From Edolisoma coerulescens (lineage: Eukaryota > Chordata > Aves > Passeriformes > Campephagidae), in contig VWZW01006276.1 in assembly GCA_013397115.1 (NCBI GenBank), positions 423,581 to 487,580 of the forward strand: a stretch of 64,000 nt of DNA, in the 5' to 3' direction. A model generated the notes under the pieces. The model saw nothing but the letters and a program-made list of their open reading frames with translations. It was not told where the DNA came from and searched no databases. Positions 1-11,840 of this stretch are shown here, piece by piece (positions within the stretch are counted from its first letter, which is position 1; each line of letters begins with the position of its first letter). Both the position numbers and the translations under genes were made by a program.

Positions 1-3000
1 TCTTGCTCTAACATGAATGTTAATCAGCACATATTATGCAGCCAGTTAAAAGTCCACATGAAAGTTCAGTGAGATGCACAATCCTTCCTCATTTCAGCCC
101 TTAAAATATTGTTCAATTTTTTGTAGAAGTGTCATTACAACAGTACCTGTACTGCAGAGAAGGTAAAACATATTCTACTTATAATCATCCACAGCATGAT
201 TAGGGCAATTCTGGATTGTAAGTGATACACAAACCCCACAATAAATAATGCACATAATTTTGAGATTAGCACTGCTGACAGCATTTAACTTCAGCACTGC
301 TACAAGACTTTGATCTAACATCAATATAACTGACTGCAACCCTTTTGCTTAATTGCCATCTATAGAAGAATCTAATTAGACCAAGAAATATTAAAATAGT
401 TTTAATGGTTAACATAAAGCTTCATAAAAACAATCACTGCTGGTTCAAGGACACAATCAATACCCCTAGTTTGAAAAATATTGTGGTTGCAATTATAACT
501 AGACTGGCATTCAATCCATCCTCTCCCCTTTTTCATAAAAATCAGTATCTTGAAGAATGTTCCTATGGCACTACATGCACTGTAATTTTTCACTCTTTCT
601 CTAAATCTCAGAAAATGTGCTGTAGATGGCCCCAGGAGCAAACACAGCAAAGATGAAGTAAAACTCGAAAAGGAGCTGTCTGGTTTAATCTATGAATGTT
701 CACAGCAAGGGCTTCGTGTAAGAAATTTGTAATCAGGATTTTCCACAAATGATGGTGGCAAGGTTTCATTGGAACTGGTGTTCTTGTCATCTGCAGAGCC
801 TGTCACAGCAACCTGCAAGCATTTGCTGTTGCTGTGATTTGAGAATCCCCAAGCATTCTGCTTCTCCCCAGTGCCCAAACACACACACTAGATCTTTCTG
901 CTCAGAAACCACCCCAGCCTAATAGCCATGCATTTGTTATGCTCTGCAGGGAGAAGTGCAAGATCTACTGAAAGAAGCTGCTGGAGTCTCAAAATGCGAA
1001 CCAAAGCCCCACCAAATGAAACCTGTCCAGGATTCAAGTTAGTGTGTCAATTAGGAGCAAACTCCTTGCACAGTGATGGGTAGGCAAGGGAGCAGGGGAA
1101 CACCTGGGAAGGAGCACGGCATGTCAGAGCTTCTAACAGGGATGGCTTCACTCTGGGTAAACAAATAACACAGACACTCTGGATCTTGTTCCTTAAGCAC
1201 TTTTGTGGAATAAAAATACCTCAGAAGCAGGAAAACAAAAGCTATCCTCCAGGTACCCTGTTTCTCCAGCCTTTAATTTAATTTGTATCCAATTACTCTG
1301 AGGCAATTAGCTTTACAAGGAACAGGGTGAAATTTTCATCGGAATTTCAGGCAGCCCAGGATGCTTCAGCAGATCTGCTGCCTGGTACTGACTCGTGATA
1401 AAAAAGAAATGGGGACCTACACTTATCCAGGGTCCCCTGACAGAATCACATCCTGATGCTGATCCTGGTCCATGGCCCTAGAAGAAGAAATGCACACACG
1501 GCTGCACCTCTCCCTGCAATTGCCAGACCCCAAACAACTCTCAGTTAAAAACCATTCTCTATTAAATGAAAGTCAAACAAGGATAATAAAGTTAAACTGG
1601 TACAAAGAAGAAGAGAACCAGTTCCTTGATGTCCTCCTTGCATCAGCCAAACCCTGCAGGCAGTTTCCAGCCTAGTTTTCAGTGATGTTTTCTCACCTTT
1701 TATTCTTTCCATTCTCGAGTTTTCCTGGTGTACAGCCTGTGTATGAAGATGTTCAGAAGCATCATCTCCCAAAGCACACTCACCGCGGGGGGTGATCGCA
1801 CGTTTTTATCCAGAGCATCACCTCCCTACCCAAGAGAGCTCTCCTCACTGTTGTGTTTGTGAGAGACTTCAAAGCTTGAACTAAGGATAATTAGCACCCT
1901 GAGATTATCATCTTCCGAAGTGGGAGGGGTTCTAAGTAACAGTGGGGAGCCAGCACGACTGAGGCACCCACAACCCTCCTGGGACATGCTGTGCCAGACC
2001 TGCCTGGCCCAGCTGGTACCAACACCAAGGCCAGGAAGAGGAGCAAGCAGCACAACTCTACCATTTCCCTAGAAAAGACCTACAGCAGAGAACCATCATT
2101 TTGGGGGGATCCATAGGTCCCAGGGAAGAAGCAGAAGAGAAAAGGAATTACACTGGAATAAAGGGTTTGACTGAGATTTGGACTGAAACCTCCACAGGTG
2201 AATCTCTGCTTCCACTGTCAGGCCACATCAGCTGGGTCAACACAGAAAATACAGTGACCCCTTGCCCAAAAGGTTTAATATTAACACCACTACCATATAA
2301 TATATTGTAACTTCATTATCACAGCATATTAAAATAGGCTGTTTATCTACAAAATTTAGGGCTTGGACAGTAATCATTACCTTCTCAGCATTTCATAAAA
2401 ACGATTAAAAAATGGCTTGCAAATCAATATGTGAGCACTTCAACAGCACACAGAAAATGTTCTTCCCCAATAATTTCTTCCTATTTTGCAATTTCAAGTT
2501 TGGGTCATGTGTGTAAGGAGAATGGGGAGGGTGGAAGGCAGAGATGGGTTTTATATCAACAATTCCCATTAGCATTAATAGGAATTGCACCCATAAAGAC
2601 TCAGGTCAGTGATGCTTTTCTTTACTCATTACGTAATTCCCAGCATTTTATTCTTCTGGTTTCTGCTCTCTGCCCTATAATTTCCAATGCAGTGTTTAGA
2701 TTCTTCCAAAAAGCTTCATCGTGTGCTGGCTGCCACTTGCAAGTAAATAGCACTGTGATGAACTTAGGAATATCTATTTCTCCCATAATTGGTTGGTACC
2801 AGTCAGTGCAGTCCAGCAACGGAAAAAAATGAGGAAAATACATGGCAAAAAATTAGCTGATTCAAATACTTCCTGAAAATACAGATATTCCACTATGACT
2901 TCTCATTACCAGCAAAATACTAAGGAAAAAGTATGATTCTGTGTCATCAAAAATAGCTGTGCTCAGCTTGAAAACTAAGGAACAAAGACCTGTATGTACT

Positions 3001-3621
3001 TTACTGCATTCTGGGAGGGGAAATAAAGCAAGATCTGTCTTTTCTTCTCTCTCCCTGTATCATCAGGGAAAGTTGTTCAGAGACCTTGTGGACAGCACAC
3101 CAGATATGGCATTCACAGTTCAACTGAATGTCCATAATAAAATATTTTGCCTGCAACGAAATCTGAACATCATTTGTTTTTCTCTTGATTTCTGTATTTA
3201 TTTTTAAAGAATTTGACCCTCTGCTTCTATAAGAAAACCCAGTGCATCACATCATATACCAGGGATGACCGGATCAGAGAGAAAGGGGCTGCTCTTCCTA
3301 AAAGTCTGAATGTTGTTCATTACAAGAACAGAAAAAAATTCCAGGTAATACATCATATGTGCAAATTGCACTGATATTCCAGGATCAGCACACCTGGGCT
3401 TCAAGTCTACCACCCAAATCAATCACTGCTGATAATCATCCTTCAACAGAGCAACGCAGATCAATTTTGATCTGTTAAGTGCTTCTGCCTTACTTTATTA
3501 CACACCACTGTCTCCTAAAGAAGGCAGATACTGAGGTATTTTAATAGAAATTATTTGACACAGCTCTTATAAATTCCATAAAATAATTATCCTTGTGTTG
3601 CATATAGGAGTCAATTTTGTT
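1..3621. other. Intron segment, no feature seen
   Basis: Mixed AT-leaning sequence. The short frames here, up to 133 codons at 2431-2832, carry no domain or codon pattern and overlap frames on the other strand. Only tiny simple repeats, such as the six-unit AC run near 880-888, are visible. Confidence 0.6.
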
Positions 3622-3840
3622 AAGTGAGAAGAGCATGGGACCGGGAATTACAAAATGTGATTTCTAACCTTGTTTCTGCCCCTGATTCTAACTAAGTGAT
3701 TTTAGGCTAATCACTTTTATCTTTCCATGCATCAGTTTTCTCATTTTGATATTGGAATTAATAACCTGCATCTTGGTAAAGACTTTTGAGGAATACTGAT
3801 GAAAAGCATTAGATATGAATCAGGCCTTATTATTAATAAT
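3622..3840 (+). mobile_element. MIR-like SINE relic (ancient)
   Basis: The stretch shows the order of a MIR-type SINE in degraded form: a 'gagcatggga' start, a core with 'aagtgattttaggctaatca' (compare the family's 'gtgaccttgggcaagttac'), then 'catcagttttctcattttga' (compare 'cctcagtttcctcatctgta'), then 'ggaattaataacctgcatct' and a 'gcattagatatgaat' end. Several landmarks in the right order make chance unlikely. The element predates birds and is heavily diverged, so the exact subfamily is unresolved. Confidence 0.72.
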
Positions 3841-4441
3841 AGGAAATTGCTTTGGGATCCTTGGATGATAAGTGCTATTTAAATTCAAAGAAAATATTGG
3901 GACTTTAATTGCTTCATCTTTCAGACCTACCCCAGTTTTACTTACCCACACACTGACAGGTAAATTGGACTCAAATTATAGCAGAGTGGATACACAAAGA
4001 TATAAATGTATGAGCCCCTTGCATTATTGCTGTTGCAGCTTGCAAGGCTTTGGAACACCTGATTTGTGCGGCTCAAGATTCCACATGGCAAACATCCAAA
4101 TCTCCCGCTGCTGGTGGGATACTGGGTATTAATGGAAATGCTGAAATGCCCAGATTCTTTCAAGAGTCCAACTTCAAACCTTCCATTTACGCAACGGTTT
4201 ATCAAAGTCATTACAATTGTGATGAAACCGCTGTTGTTTTGAAATGATATAGGGAACAAAATGTCATTATCAAGTAGTTTCACTGCGTGAAGATCAGAGC
4301 CACAGTCTATTAAAGTATTGCCATTGATTTATTCACTAATGTGCCCTATATTTTCATCTGCAAAAGCCTTTGTAAAACCCAGTGTCTATTAGAGCAATTA
4401 TCCCACATAACCACTCTGCAGGGCACAGCTCATTATGGTTC

Positions 4442-4466
4442 TTTTTTTTTTTTTTTTTTTTTTTTT
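4442..4466 (+). repeat. Uninterrupted poly-T tract (T25)
   Basis: Twenty-five consecutive T residues follow 'attatggttc' and precede 'agtgctgaatgctg'. It is the longest pure homopolymer in the window. Read on the minus strand it is a 25-base poly-A, which would suit the tail of a retroposed copy lying at higher coordinates. However, the neighbouring CR1 fragment is in plus orientation and CR1 does not end in poly-A, so simple-repeat expansion is the safer reading. Confidence 0.9.
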
Positions 4467-4626
4467 AGTGCTGAATGCTGCCAACAGCATCCGGGTACGG
4501 GAGAGGCTTTGGCGGGTGGTGACAGTGGGAAAACAATTCCAGCACTGGCTCCAAAGGGAGCCTCGCCCACTGTCTCCACAACAAACTGCAGGGAAAACAA
4601 CTGTAAACTGATATTATCATCCCAGC

Positions 4627-4882
4627 AGTGCCCCGGGACAGAGAGACAGGCAACAGGCACAAGATGAAATGCAAGGAACTGTTTAAGCACAAGGAGTTTT
4701 AATTTATTCCTTGACTGCCAGGGTTATCAAACACTGGAGAAAGCTGTGGACTCTCCACCCTCAGAGATGCTCAAACCTCACCTGGGCAGAGCCCTCAGCA
4801 GCATGCTGGAGGTGACCTGCTTTAGCAGGGGGCTGGACCCCACGGGAGCCTTCCAGCCTCATCCATCCTGCGATTCTGTGAC
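4627..4882 (+). mobile_element. CR1 LINE 3'-end fragment, plus orientation
   Basis: Landmarks of avian CR1 occur in order: 'gacaggcaacaggcacaaga', 'aagctgtggactctccaccc', 'tcagagatgctcaaacctca', 'ctgggcagagccctcagcag', 'aggtgacctgctttagcagg' and an end near 'tcctgcgattctgtga'. The usual target-site duplications are not evident. The copy is 5'-truncated, as is normal for CR1. Confidence 0.85.
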
Positions 4883-5668
4883 TAATAATTCCTCTCAGAT
4901 CACCAGGTTGTTGATGTGTGACCTATATTCACTACTGGAAATTAAATGGAGCAGCTGCAAACACTTAAAACCTGGACTTGGTATAAGAGTACCTCCCCAA
5001 ATAAAGCACTGCAGAGAAAACTTCGGTTTTCCTGTTTACTCATCTTCCACCTGAGGGAAGTAAAAAGCATAAACATGGCTCTTTTTAGCCATCCTAATTT
5101 TGGCAAGACAGTAATGACTGACTTAATTACTAATCAGTTTGCATCAGAAATTAGCAGGCCAAAAGCAGAGTGCTGCATAAGTCACACAGTTTAATACCCA
5201 GTATTTTTGGTATTTCAGAAATATCTCTGTTCCTCAGAATTATCCAGCCAGAGCCCATTACCTTACCACAGCGTTCCCTGGCAGGAGCATTATTTCTTCA
5301 TTATGAACCAGATTCCAGGCTGGAAATGGGAAGAGGAAGCCTCCCTGGTTGCCTGAGTCTCTATTAACGACTGCAGAAAGCCCAGGCAACATCTTCACAC
5401 CTCTGAGAAGCAAGGAGAACTCCATGGGAAAACAGGAACATGCTTTGTTTTGTTTAATAACAAACCAAATCAATTTGATGAGCAGTGATGGCCTTGGCCC
5501 CCGGCACTTCTGAGGAATTAACAAGCGACCCGTACTTATGGCCTGAAGCAACACTCCTCCAGCAGGGAGGGATCCAAAGCAGGAGCTGAATTTTCAGTCA
5601 TATTTCCTTCTCGATGGGGAAGCAAATGAAAATCACTAAGCAGAGAAATTTAAGTAAAAAGCTCCTTT

Positions 5669-5682
5669 CCCCCCCCCCCCCC
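5669..5682 (+). repeat. Poly-C tract (C14)
   Basis: Fourteen consecutive C residues follow 'gctccttt' and precede 'gtatgaaac'. Simple homopolymer; no feature boundary is visible next to it. Confidence 0.9.
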
Positions 5683-8340
5683 GTATGAAACATTAATTAC
5701 ACCCCTTTTTGTCATTTATCAGGATTGTGACACCAGGCTCAGCAGCTGTCATTTCTGTTCAGTCCAACTTCCACATGTCAGTGGAAACCATTTTGGAGTT
5801 CAGGACTTGTGCTTTTTGTACATTTTTTTTTTTTATAGTTTAAGGTGCTTCTACAACAAAATCTGTAAATCAAAGCCAACAGACTCTTTGGGGCTTGAAC
5901 TCCATGCCCTGTGCAAGATCTTAAGCACTGCTAACACCCATTCCATATTCCAAAACAAATTTAAAGGCACATGCAATGTGGAAAAAAGAATAATGACTGC
6001 CAGTACCTAGTCTCCATATGGAAGGACAGGGACAATGAGAAGTGCAGTATTTAAAAATACAAGAGGGCTGTGTTCCAGCCATAGTCAGGCACTATAAATA
6101 TTTCAGCTACTTTTATAATTGGGTTCATTTAAAAAACCTATCTACTCCCAAAAACATTGCATTCAAAATGTGTTGTGCAGAATAACTACCATTTGTTTTG
6201 GTCACATCAAAATATCACTCAAAAAACCATTAGGGATTCTTTTTCTTTTTTTTCCTGGCTGTGATGCTGTAAAACAACATCTCCCCGAGACCAAAAAAAA
6301 AAAGAAAATGATGTTGTAGAACATATAATTCATCTTGCCTCTGGATAAAATGACTGCTGTGAAACAATCCAAAAACTTTCAGCAGGGAGATAAAACAATG
6401 TATATTTTTGCCAGAAAACCCAAGTTGCCTGCCAGCACCTCATCTTAGCCCAATGGTTAAATCTCAAACAGTCTCCTGGACAATGATTTTTTTTCATCCC
6501 CCAAAGACAGAGTTAATTATGAAATATTTTTAATATCAATGGCAAAAAAAATTGCCTAATATTTGCAATATCAATGCCATGAAAGACACAACTCCTGTAC
6601 AACAGCACTAAACTTTACAGAACTGTGCAACAAAGCCTTTTCCTGTGAATTCTTTGCTTTTACCGGATTAAGTGAAAATGTGAAGATAGATTTTTATCCT
6701 GTTCTTTGTGTGTGTTTGCATTTAAGTTGCATTTAATATTTTTCTGTAAGAAATCAGCAATGAGGGAGACTGGCATTCTGAATCTGTATGAAATGGAGTT
6801 TCCAACAGTGTTTTCTTTTTGTTTGTTATTTTTTGAACTCCCCATGACTTTAAATAAATAGGAGGCTTCGTGGTTTGGATGCTATGGATTGCAACACAGC
6901 AAAAAACAGAGTCAAAAATTAGCAATTCCTCACAGAGGCTTCCAGAAGAAAGGGTTTGTTCTGCACAAGGCAGAGGTGTCAATATCCTCTGCACATTCCA
7001 TACCCCTCAGATGTTATCAACCATGAATGTGAGAAGCAAGAACACAGAATAAGCTCCCAGGATTAACCCAAACCTTGGCTATGGGGACAAACGTGAAAAT
7101 TCCCTCACCCTTTTTCCTCTCCGAACACAAACACGGCTGATCCGTTTCCTCACGAGATGAGCCCACCACTAACAGCAGCTTTTGTGCGTGTGTCAGCTCT
7201 GCCTTTTTAGCACTTTTAGCCTTCGGTCTCGGTGACAGGCATATCTGTCACCATCTCTAATCCGGAAAGCTTTGCAGAATTAAGTTAAATGTGATGGTGA
7301 GCAGCATTATTTACAGCAGCAGCTTTGTGAGGTGTTCTGAACATCAGCCTTCAGGAAACAGCTAAAAAACTGCTTCACCTCACTTCAGAAACAGAAAAAT
7401 TTTGAAGTTTGAGGGGTTTTCTTTAGAACTAAAACTGTGGCAGGTTGAAGTCACACCAGAAAAGACACTCCAGGCTCCAGTTTGTGCTTCTGTCTGGCAA
7501 GGCCAGACCTAAAGAGGACGGGCATATGTTCTCTCCATGAATTGTTCCAGTCCTCCTGCCCTCCCATTCACCTGCTGATCCCAGGAACTGCCTCCGGTGC
7601 TGTGGCCAAGCCCTGGCTGATTGGGGACACCCCCTGTCCCCAGCACCTCCCCAAACAGCCTTTATCTGTCCTGCTGCCCCAGCCAGCTGTTAGGCAATGA
7701 TCAAAATTGGCCGATTATTGCTCCAGCCAAGAAATATTCTTCCACCAGGAATAAGAAATCATGTCCATACTGCCAGTCCCAAAGTAGGCAAGGAAAATTA
7801 CGTTCATTAAAAAGTCTTTCCATAATGACATCCTTCCTATCAAAAGGCTCAGGGATGACTGACCTTGGCATCCAGGATTAAGGCAGCATTATTTTTCTTG
7901 ATTACCAGCAGCAGAATAGTGGGGAAATTATAAAGCCATTGAGAGGATTAATACAGCCCTGATCTCTCTCTCCTGGCTCTTTATCTCAAGCGATTAAAGT
8001 TCTCCAGGAAAAAAAACTCTAAAATAAAATAGCCATGGAGCATACGCCTGCTGCCATGGAGAGAGGCAGCATCAGCTCCCCATGACAGCCAGGGCAGAGG
8101 TTAATTATGCATTCTGGATATGGTTTTAATCACTTTAATCAGATCACCGCTCTGCTCCATCTCAGGCTGTAACTTCCTAAAAGCAAGAGAAGCCCTTCGG
8201 GCCTGGCAGTGTTTGTTTTAAGCCAGGGGAGGGGAGGAAGAGGAAGGAACATGCTGCATTAACCACCAACAAAAAGATGGTGCAAAACCTATCAGCTGGA
8301 CACGCAGACTGAGCCTGGCCATTGGTGTGAGCAGGGCCAG

Positions 8341-8700
8341 AATGGCACCGAGAGGTCACACGGGGGACGACGAGGTCCCTTCCTGCTTTAGAGACACCCA
8401 GAGAGCTGCCCCAGACACTGGAACAAAGCGCATCCCCAACACACACCCTCCACGCTCCTCCCCACCTTTGTCTCTGCTTCCAGAGCCTGATACCCCAGAA
8501 AAGGCAAAGAAAAACAAGGGGAATAATTGCACAGCAACAGGAAAAGCCACGTTTAGAGAGACAGAACCGACTGGATGGAAATCACAGGAGTCAGAGCTCC
8601 CGTCCCCGACGTGGGAACAAAGGATTGCTCCTTTCAGAACTTTGGCCGGGGTTATCATCAGCTCTGCTCGGGGTTTTGTGCTTGCATCTTACGCAGACAA
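8341..8700. promoter_or_regulatory. CpG-richer patch, possible regulatory element
   Basis: By hand count about 14 CpG dinucleotides fall within 360 bp, for example in 'cacgggggacgacgaggtcc', 'cccgtccccgacgtggg' and 'ggccggggtt'. Most of the surrounding intron has CpGs hundreds of bases apart. The density is below that of a strong CpG island. Overlapping long frames on both strands (8327-8728 plus, 8356-8658 minus) follow from the higher GC. Function is inferred only from composition. Confidence 0.35.
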
Positions 8701-11619
8701 ATCTCTCATTTATGGACATTTGATTTGAAAAGATAGTTGAATAGGCCTTTTTTTTTATTATTTAATTAAGGAATATTGGCCCTCAGGAGGAAGGGAGAAG
8801 TGCCATCCATGGAATGAAGTGGGAGAGAGAAATCTGTCTTTGTTCCCTTTGGAGCATAGAGACATTGTTATATTCTATTTAAATTATTTTCAAACTGGGT
8901 GGCATGAGCAGAGCGTTCAGGCTTCTCCCCAGCAGCCAATATTTATTACAACATAAAAAATGTCAAACATGGACGGGTTCTGACTTTGAACAAAACGATC
9001 CCTGAGCCAAACTGATCCTCATTACAAGGCTCCCTCACATCGCCAGACATCACTTCAATCCAAAGCCACACTCTCCCTGCCAGATACAGCTTCCAGGTTG
9101 CTTTACTTCTATATCAGAAAGCAGAAACCCAAGAACATCAGTCAGTCCCAAGTAAGCTCCTTTTTACAAAAACAGCCAAAATATTTGACAATTCTTGTGG
9201 GCTCTTCTGCAGTGTTTTACTGAGCAAAAAGTCTTTAAAATAAATCTATTTCCTTTCATAGCAGCCCATAAATACTTCTCTATATAATGCTATGGATATA
9301 CCTGGCTATACACAAGGGACTCTAGAAGTGTTTGAAGATAATTTATTAATTTTATTTTTAAGTCCAGCCATCTGGAGCTATAAACACATTTAGTGAATTA
9401 CACAATAAGACCAATATCTAACAAAATCCTCCCACGCCTGCCCAGAGAACTCCATCATCCAAAAACCCAACTCATCCTTAATCCTAAAGCTGTCATATTC
9501 TGTTGGTCTCAATTTTTGTCCTAAGTGCATGAAAAAGCCTACATTTGAATTGCTTTTAGTTCTCTTTTTAATTCATAATTAACCTATATGTTTACCTTGA
9601 AAAATATCTGGTATAGTCCAATAAAGAACAAAATAAATAAAAATAACGTTTTGGAAGTGAGGAAACGAGGAGGAGGAAGACCTGCCAGAGACACTTTCCT
9701 ATGCCTTTTTCTAAGGAGAAACCTCAAACCTTCTCAGAAACACCTCTGGCCCCAACATCTTCCCATGCACAGGTGGAGAATGAGGTTTCTTTAACAATTA
9801 CGGAGTACCCAGGTACCCAGCGTGGCCTAAGACAGACAATGTCTGCTCACTGTCTGACCAAGGATGAAAATGAATGCCAAGAAGAGGAAACAGCATTTTA
9901 GCAACACCTGTTTCTCTACAGAAGTTCTCACAGTTATAAGGAAGGAAGTTTGATCCATTTTAGGATAGAACTCTTCACCTGTGTATTTTTGAAGCCAAAA
10001 ATCTGAACTGAAAGTGAAAGATTTAAAACCCAGTTTTCAACATTAGTTGACTAAAGAAAAGATTTGACCTCGCAAACAAAGTTGTATGATGAGAACATTG
10101 GTCTCCAGTTTATCCCCAGAGTCTGGGGGAGCTGACAGAGATCAGGATAATTCCAGGGTTCTCTCAAAGCTTGAGTTAATAAAGACAGGGTCACTTCCAA
10201 ATGTCACCATCTCTTTATGCAACAAGCACCACTGGAGTCCTAAGATAAAAACACTCCCAGCTCAAAGGTTTTGCAAGTTGATATTATCACTACCAGAAAA
10301 ATCACTTTGGAGCTTAGCGAGTAATGAAACACCTTTCAAAAGCAACTTAAGAAGAGGGGAGGCAATAGCAGGGAAAACAACCTTGTTCTCAGGCAAGAGG
10401 CTGTTTTCAATAAATAAAACAAATGGCAGAACAAACCCTATTGCACAGAGAATGACCTTTCAGCGAGTCTAACCTTAGTTCAGTGCAAAGGAAATTAAAG
10501 TCTCTGGTACTGATGCAGGCATAGTCAAGAGCATCTTGTGCTGGCAGCAAGAATTCCTGTTGCTGCTTTACTTCTGACCTTTTGCATCCAGCAGGAGAAG
10601 AAAGGAGAGAGAAGGGAGCCCATCTGGATTTCCTGTAGACAAGATGTCTGTTCACATACATCATGACCCAGCTGGTAAATAAAGAAATCTTGGCAAGTGG
10701 TGGTAAGCAAAAACGTGTCCTGCTGATAGGATTTCACCAGGAGAGGCAGCAGCTCTGAATGAAGTCCCCATTCTCAATAATCTGCTCATTGTCTCTGGGG
10801 GAAATCAGATTTAAGATTTATTTGCCCTTTGGTAACCAGAGGAGCAGACTGACTGCAGACTGTCCTTTTCCCCAAGCCATTAGAAAAGTGGCCTTTCAAA
10901 GCTGGTTTCTCTAAGAAACTTTCATCTCTTTAGAGGACATTTCTCTGAAATGCTGCCTGTCCATTAACACAGGACTGGAAGCTGGCCCTGGAAGAAGATC
11001 CCTCCTTCCCACCAGTTCATTGGCTGTTGCAATTTACTCCCTTCCCCTGAACCATGTGCTCTGGACATTTCTTCAGCTCCTTCCACACCTCAGCCTGTGT
11101 GAAACACTACTGCAGCCACCCTGCTCAGATCCCTTCCATCAACAATTTTGAAATGATAGTTAGGGAGAGGTGGAGGAATTTTTGCAATGTTCTCAAGATA
11201 GCTGTGATCAGTAAGACTTCCAGGTGAACTACCCAAAGGAATCCACAATGGATACATCCCTGGAGAAACTCAATTTTTAAAAATAAGATTCCTCAGTCCC
11301 TGTATTTCCTGTATTAAGAACCTGCATGAAAAACTGCTAGAATAACATGAACTCCCTTCTTCTCAGAAGAATTCCTCTCAAATATTTATCCCAAAGGTGC
11401 AACACGTAACAGGGACTTTGGATGACACAAAAATAAGAATGTTACTACAGGCACAGCACAGCCAACTCTCTTCTCATGGTAAATCCACAACACCTTCATA
11501 ATTGTCCTGGAGACTTCTGACAAACCCATGGCAACACCCAGGCTGCTGAGTGGTCTGAGAACAAAGCACATCTACACTGTGCATCCAAACCAGGTTATAG
11601 CCTGACCTTGCTCAGTCCT

Positions 11620-11840
11620 TCAAATACACCAAGAAGTTCTTCCCCGTGAGGGTGGTGAGGCCCTGGCACAGGCTGCCCGCAGAAGCTGTGGCTGCCCCAT
11701 CCCTGCAAGTGTCCAAGGCCAAGATGGACAGGGCTTGGAGCAACCTGGGATAGTGGAAAGTGTCCCTGCCCATGGCAGGGGGTGGGACTGGATGATCTTT
11801 AAGGTCCTTTCTAACCCAAACCATTCTGTGATTCTATGAT
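11620..11840 (+). mobile_element. CR1 LINE 3'-end fragment, plus orientation
   Basis: A well-preserved CR1 3' UTR: 'agaagttcttccccgtgagg' then 'gtggtgaggccctggcacag', 'gctgtggctgccccatccct', 'ctgcccatggcagggggtgg', 'gatgatctttaaggtccttt' and the terminal 'ccattctgtgattctatga'. The 3' octamer-like end (attctatga) is intact. The short minus-strand frame at 11612-11824 is an antisense shadow of this repeat. Confidence 0.95.

Larger units (their letters stand above)
4883..11619. other. Intron segment with poly-C tract and one CpG-richer patch
   Basis: Beyond the C14 tract and the CpG patch at 8.3-8.7 kb, no recognised repeat or exon was found. The stretch at about 7990-8160 has little simple sequence, contains 'ttaattatgcattctggata' and two ccatggag copies 22 bp apart, and reads like many conserved non-coding elements. 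Only alignment could show that. Confidence 0.55.

Noticed and set aside
4433..4690. 85-codon minus-strand frame ending in a poly-lysine run, as a processed pseudogene
   Set aside because: The lysines come from the T25 tract, part of the frame is antisense CR1, and no parent gene is recognised.
8327..8728. 133-codon plus-strand frame and 100-codon minus-strand frame as genes
   Set aside because: They overlap on opposite strands in a GC/CpG-rich patch, and neither has a recognisable domain or splice context.
11612..11824. 70-codon minus-strand frame
   Set aside because: It is the antisense of a CR1 3' end and not a gene.
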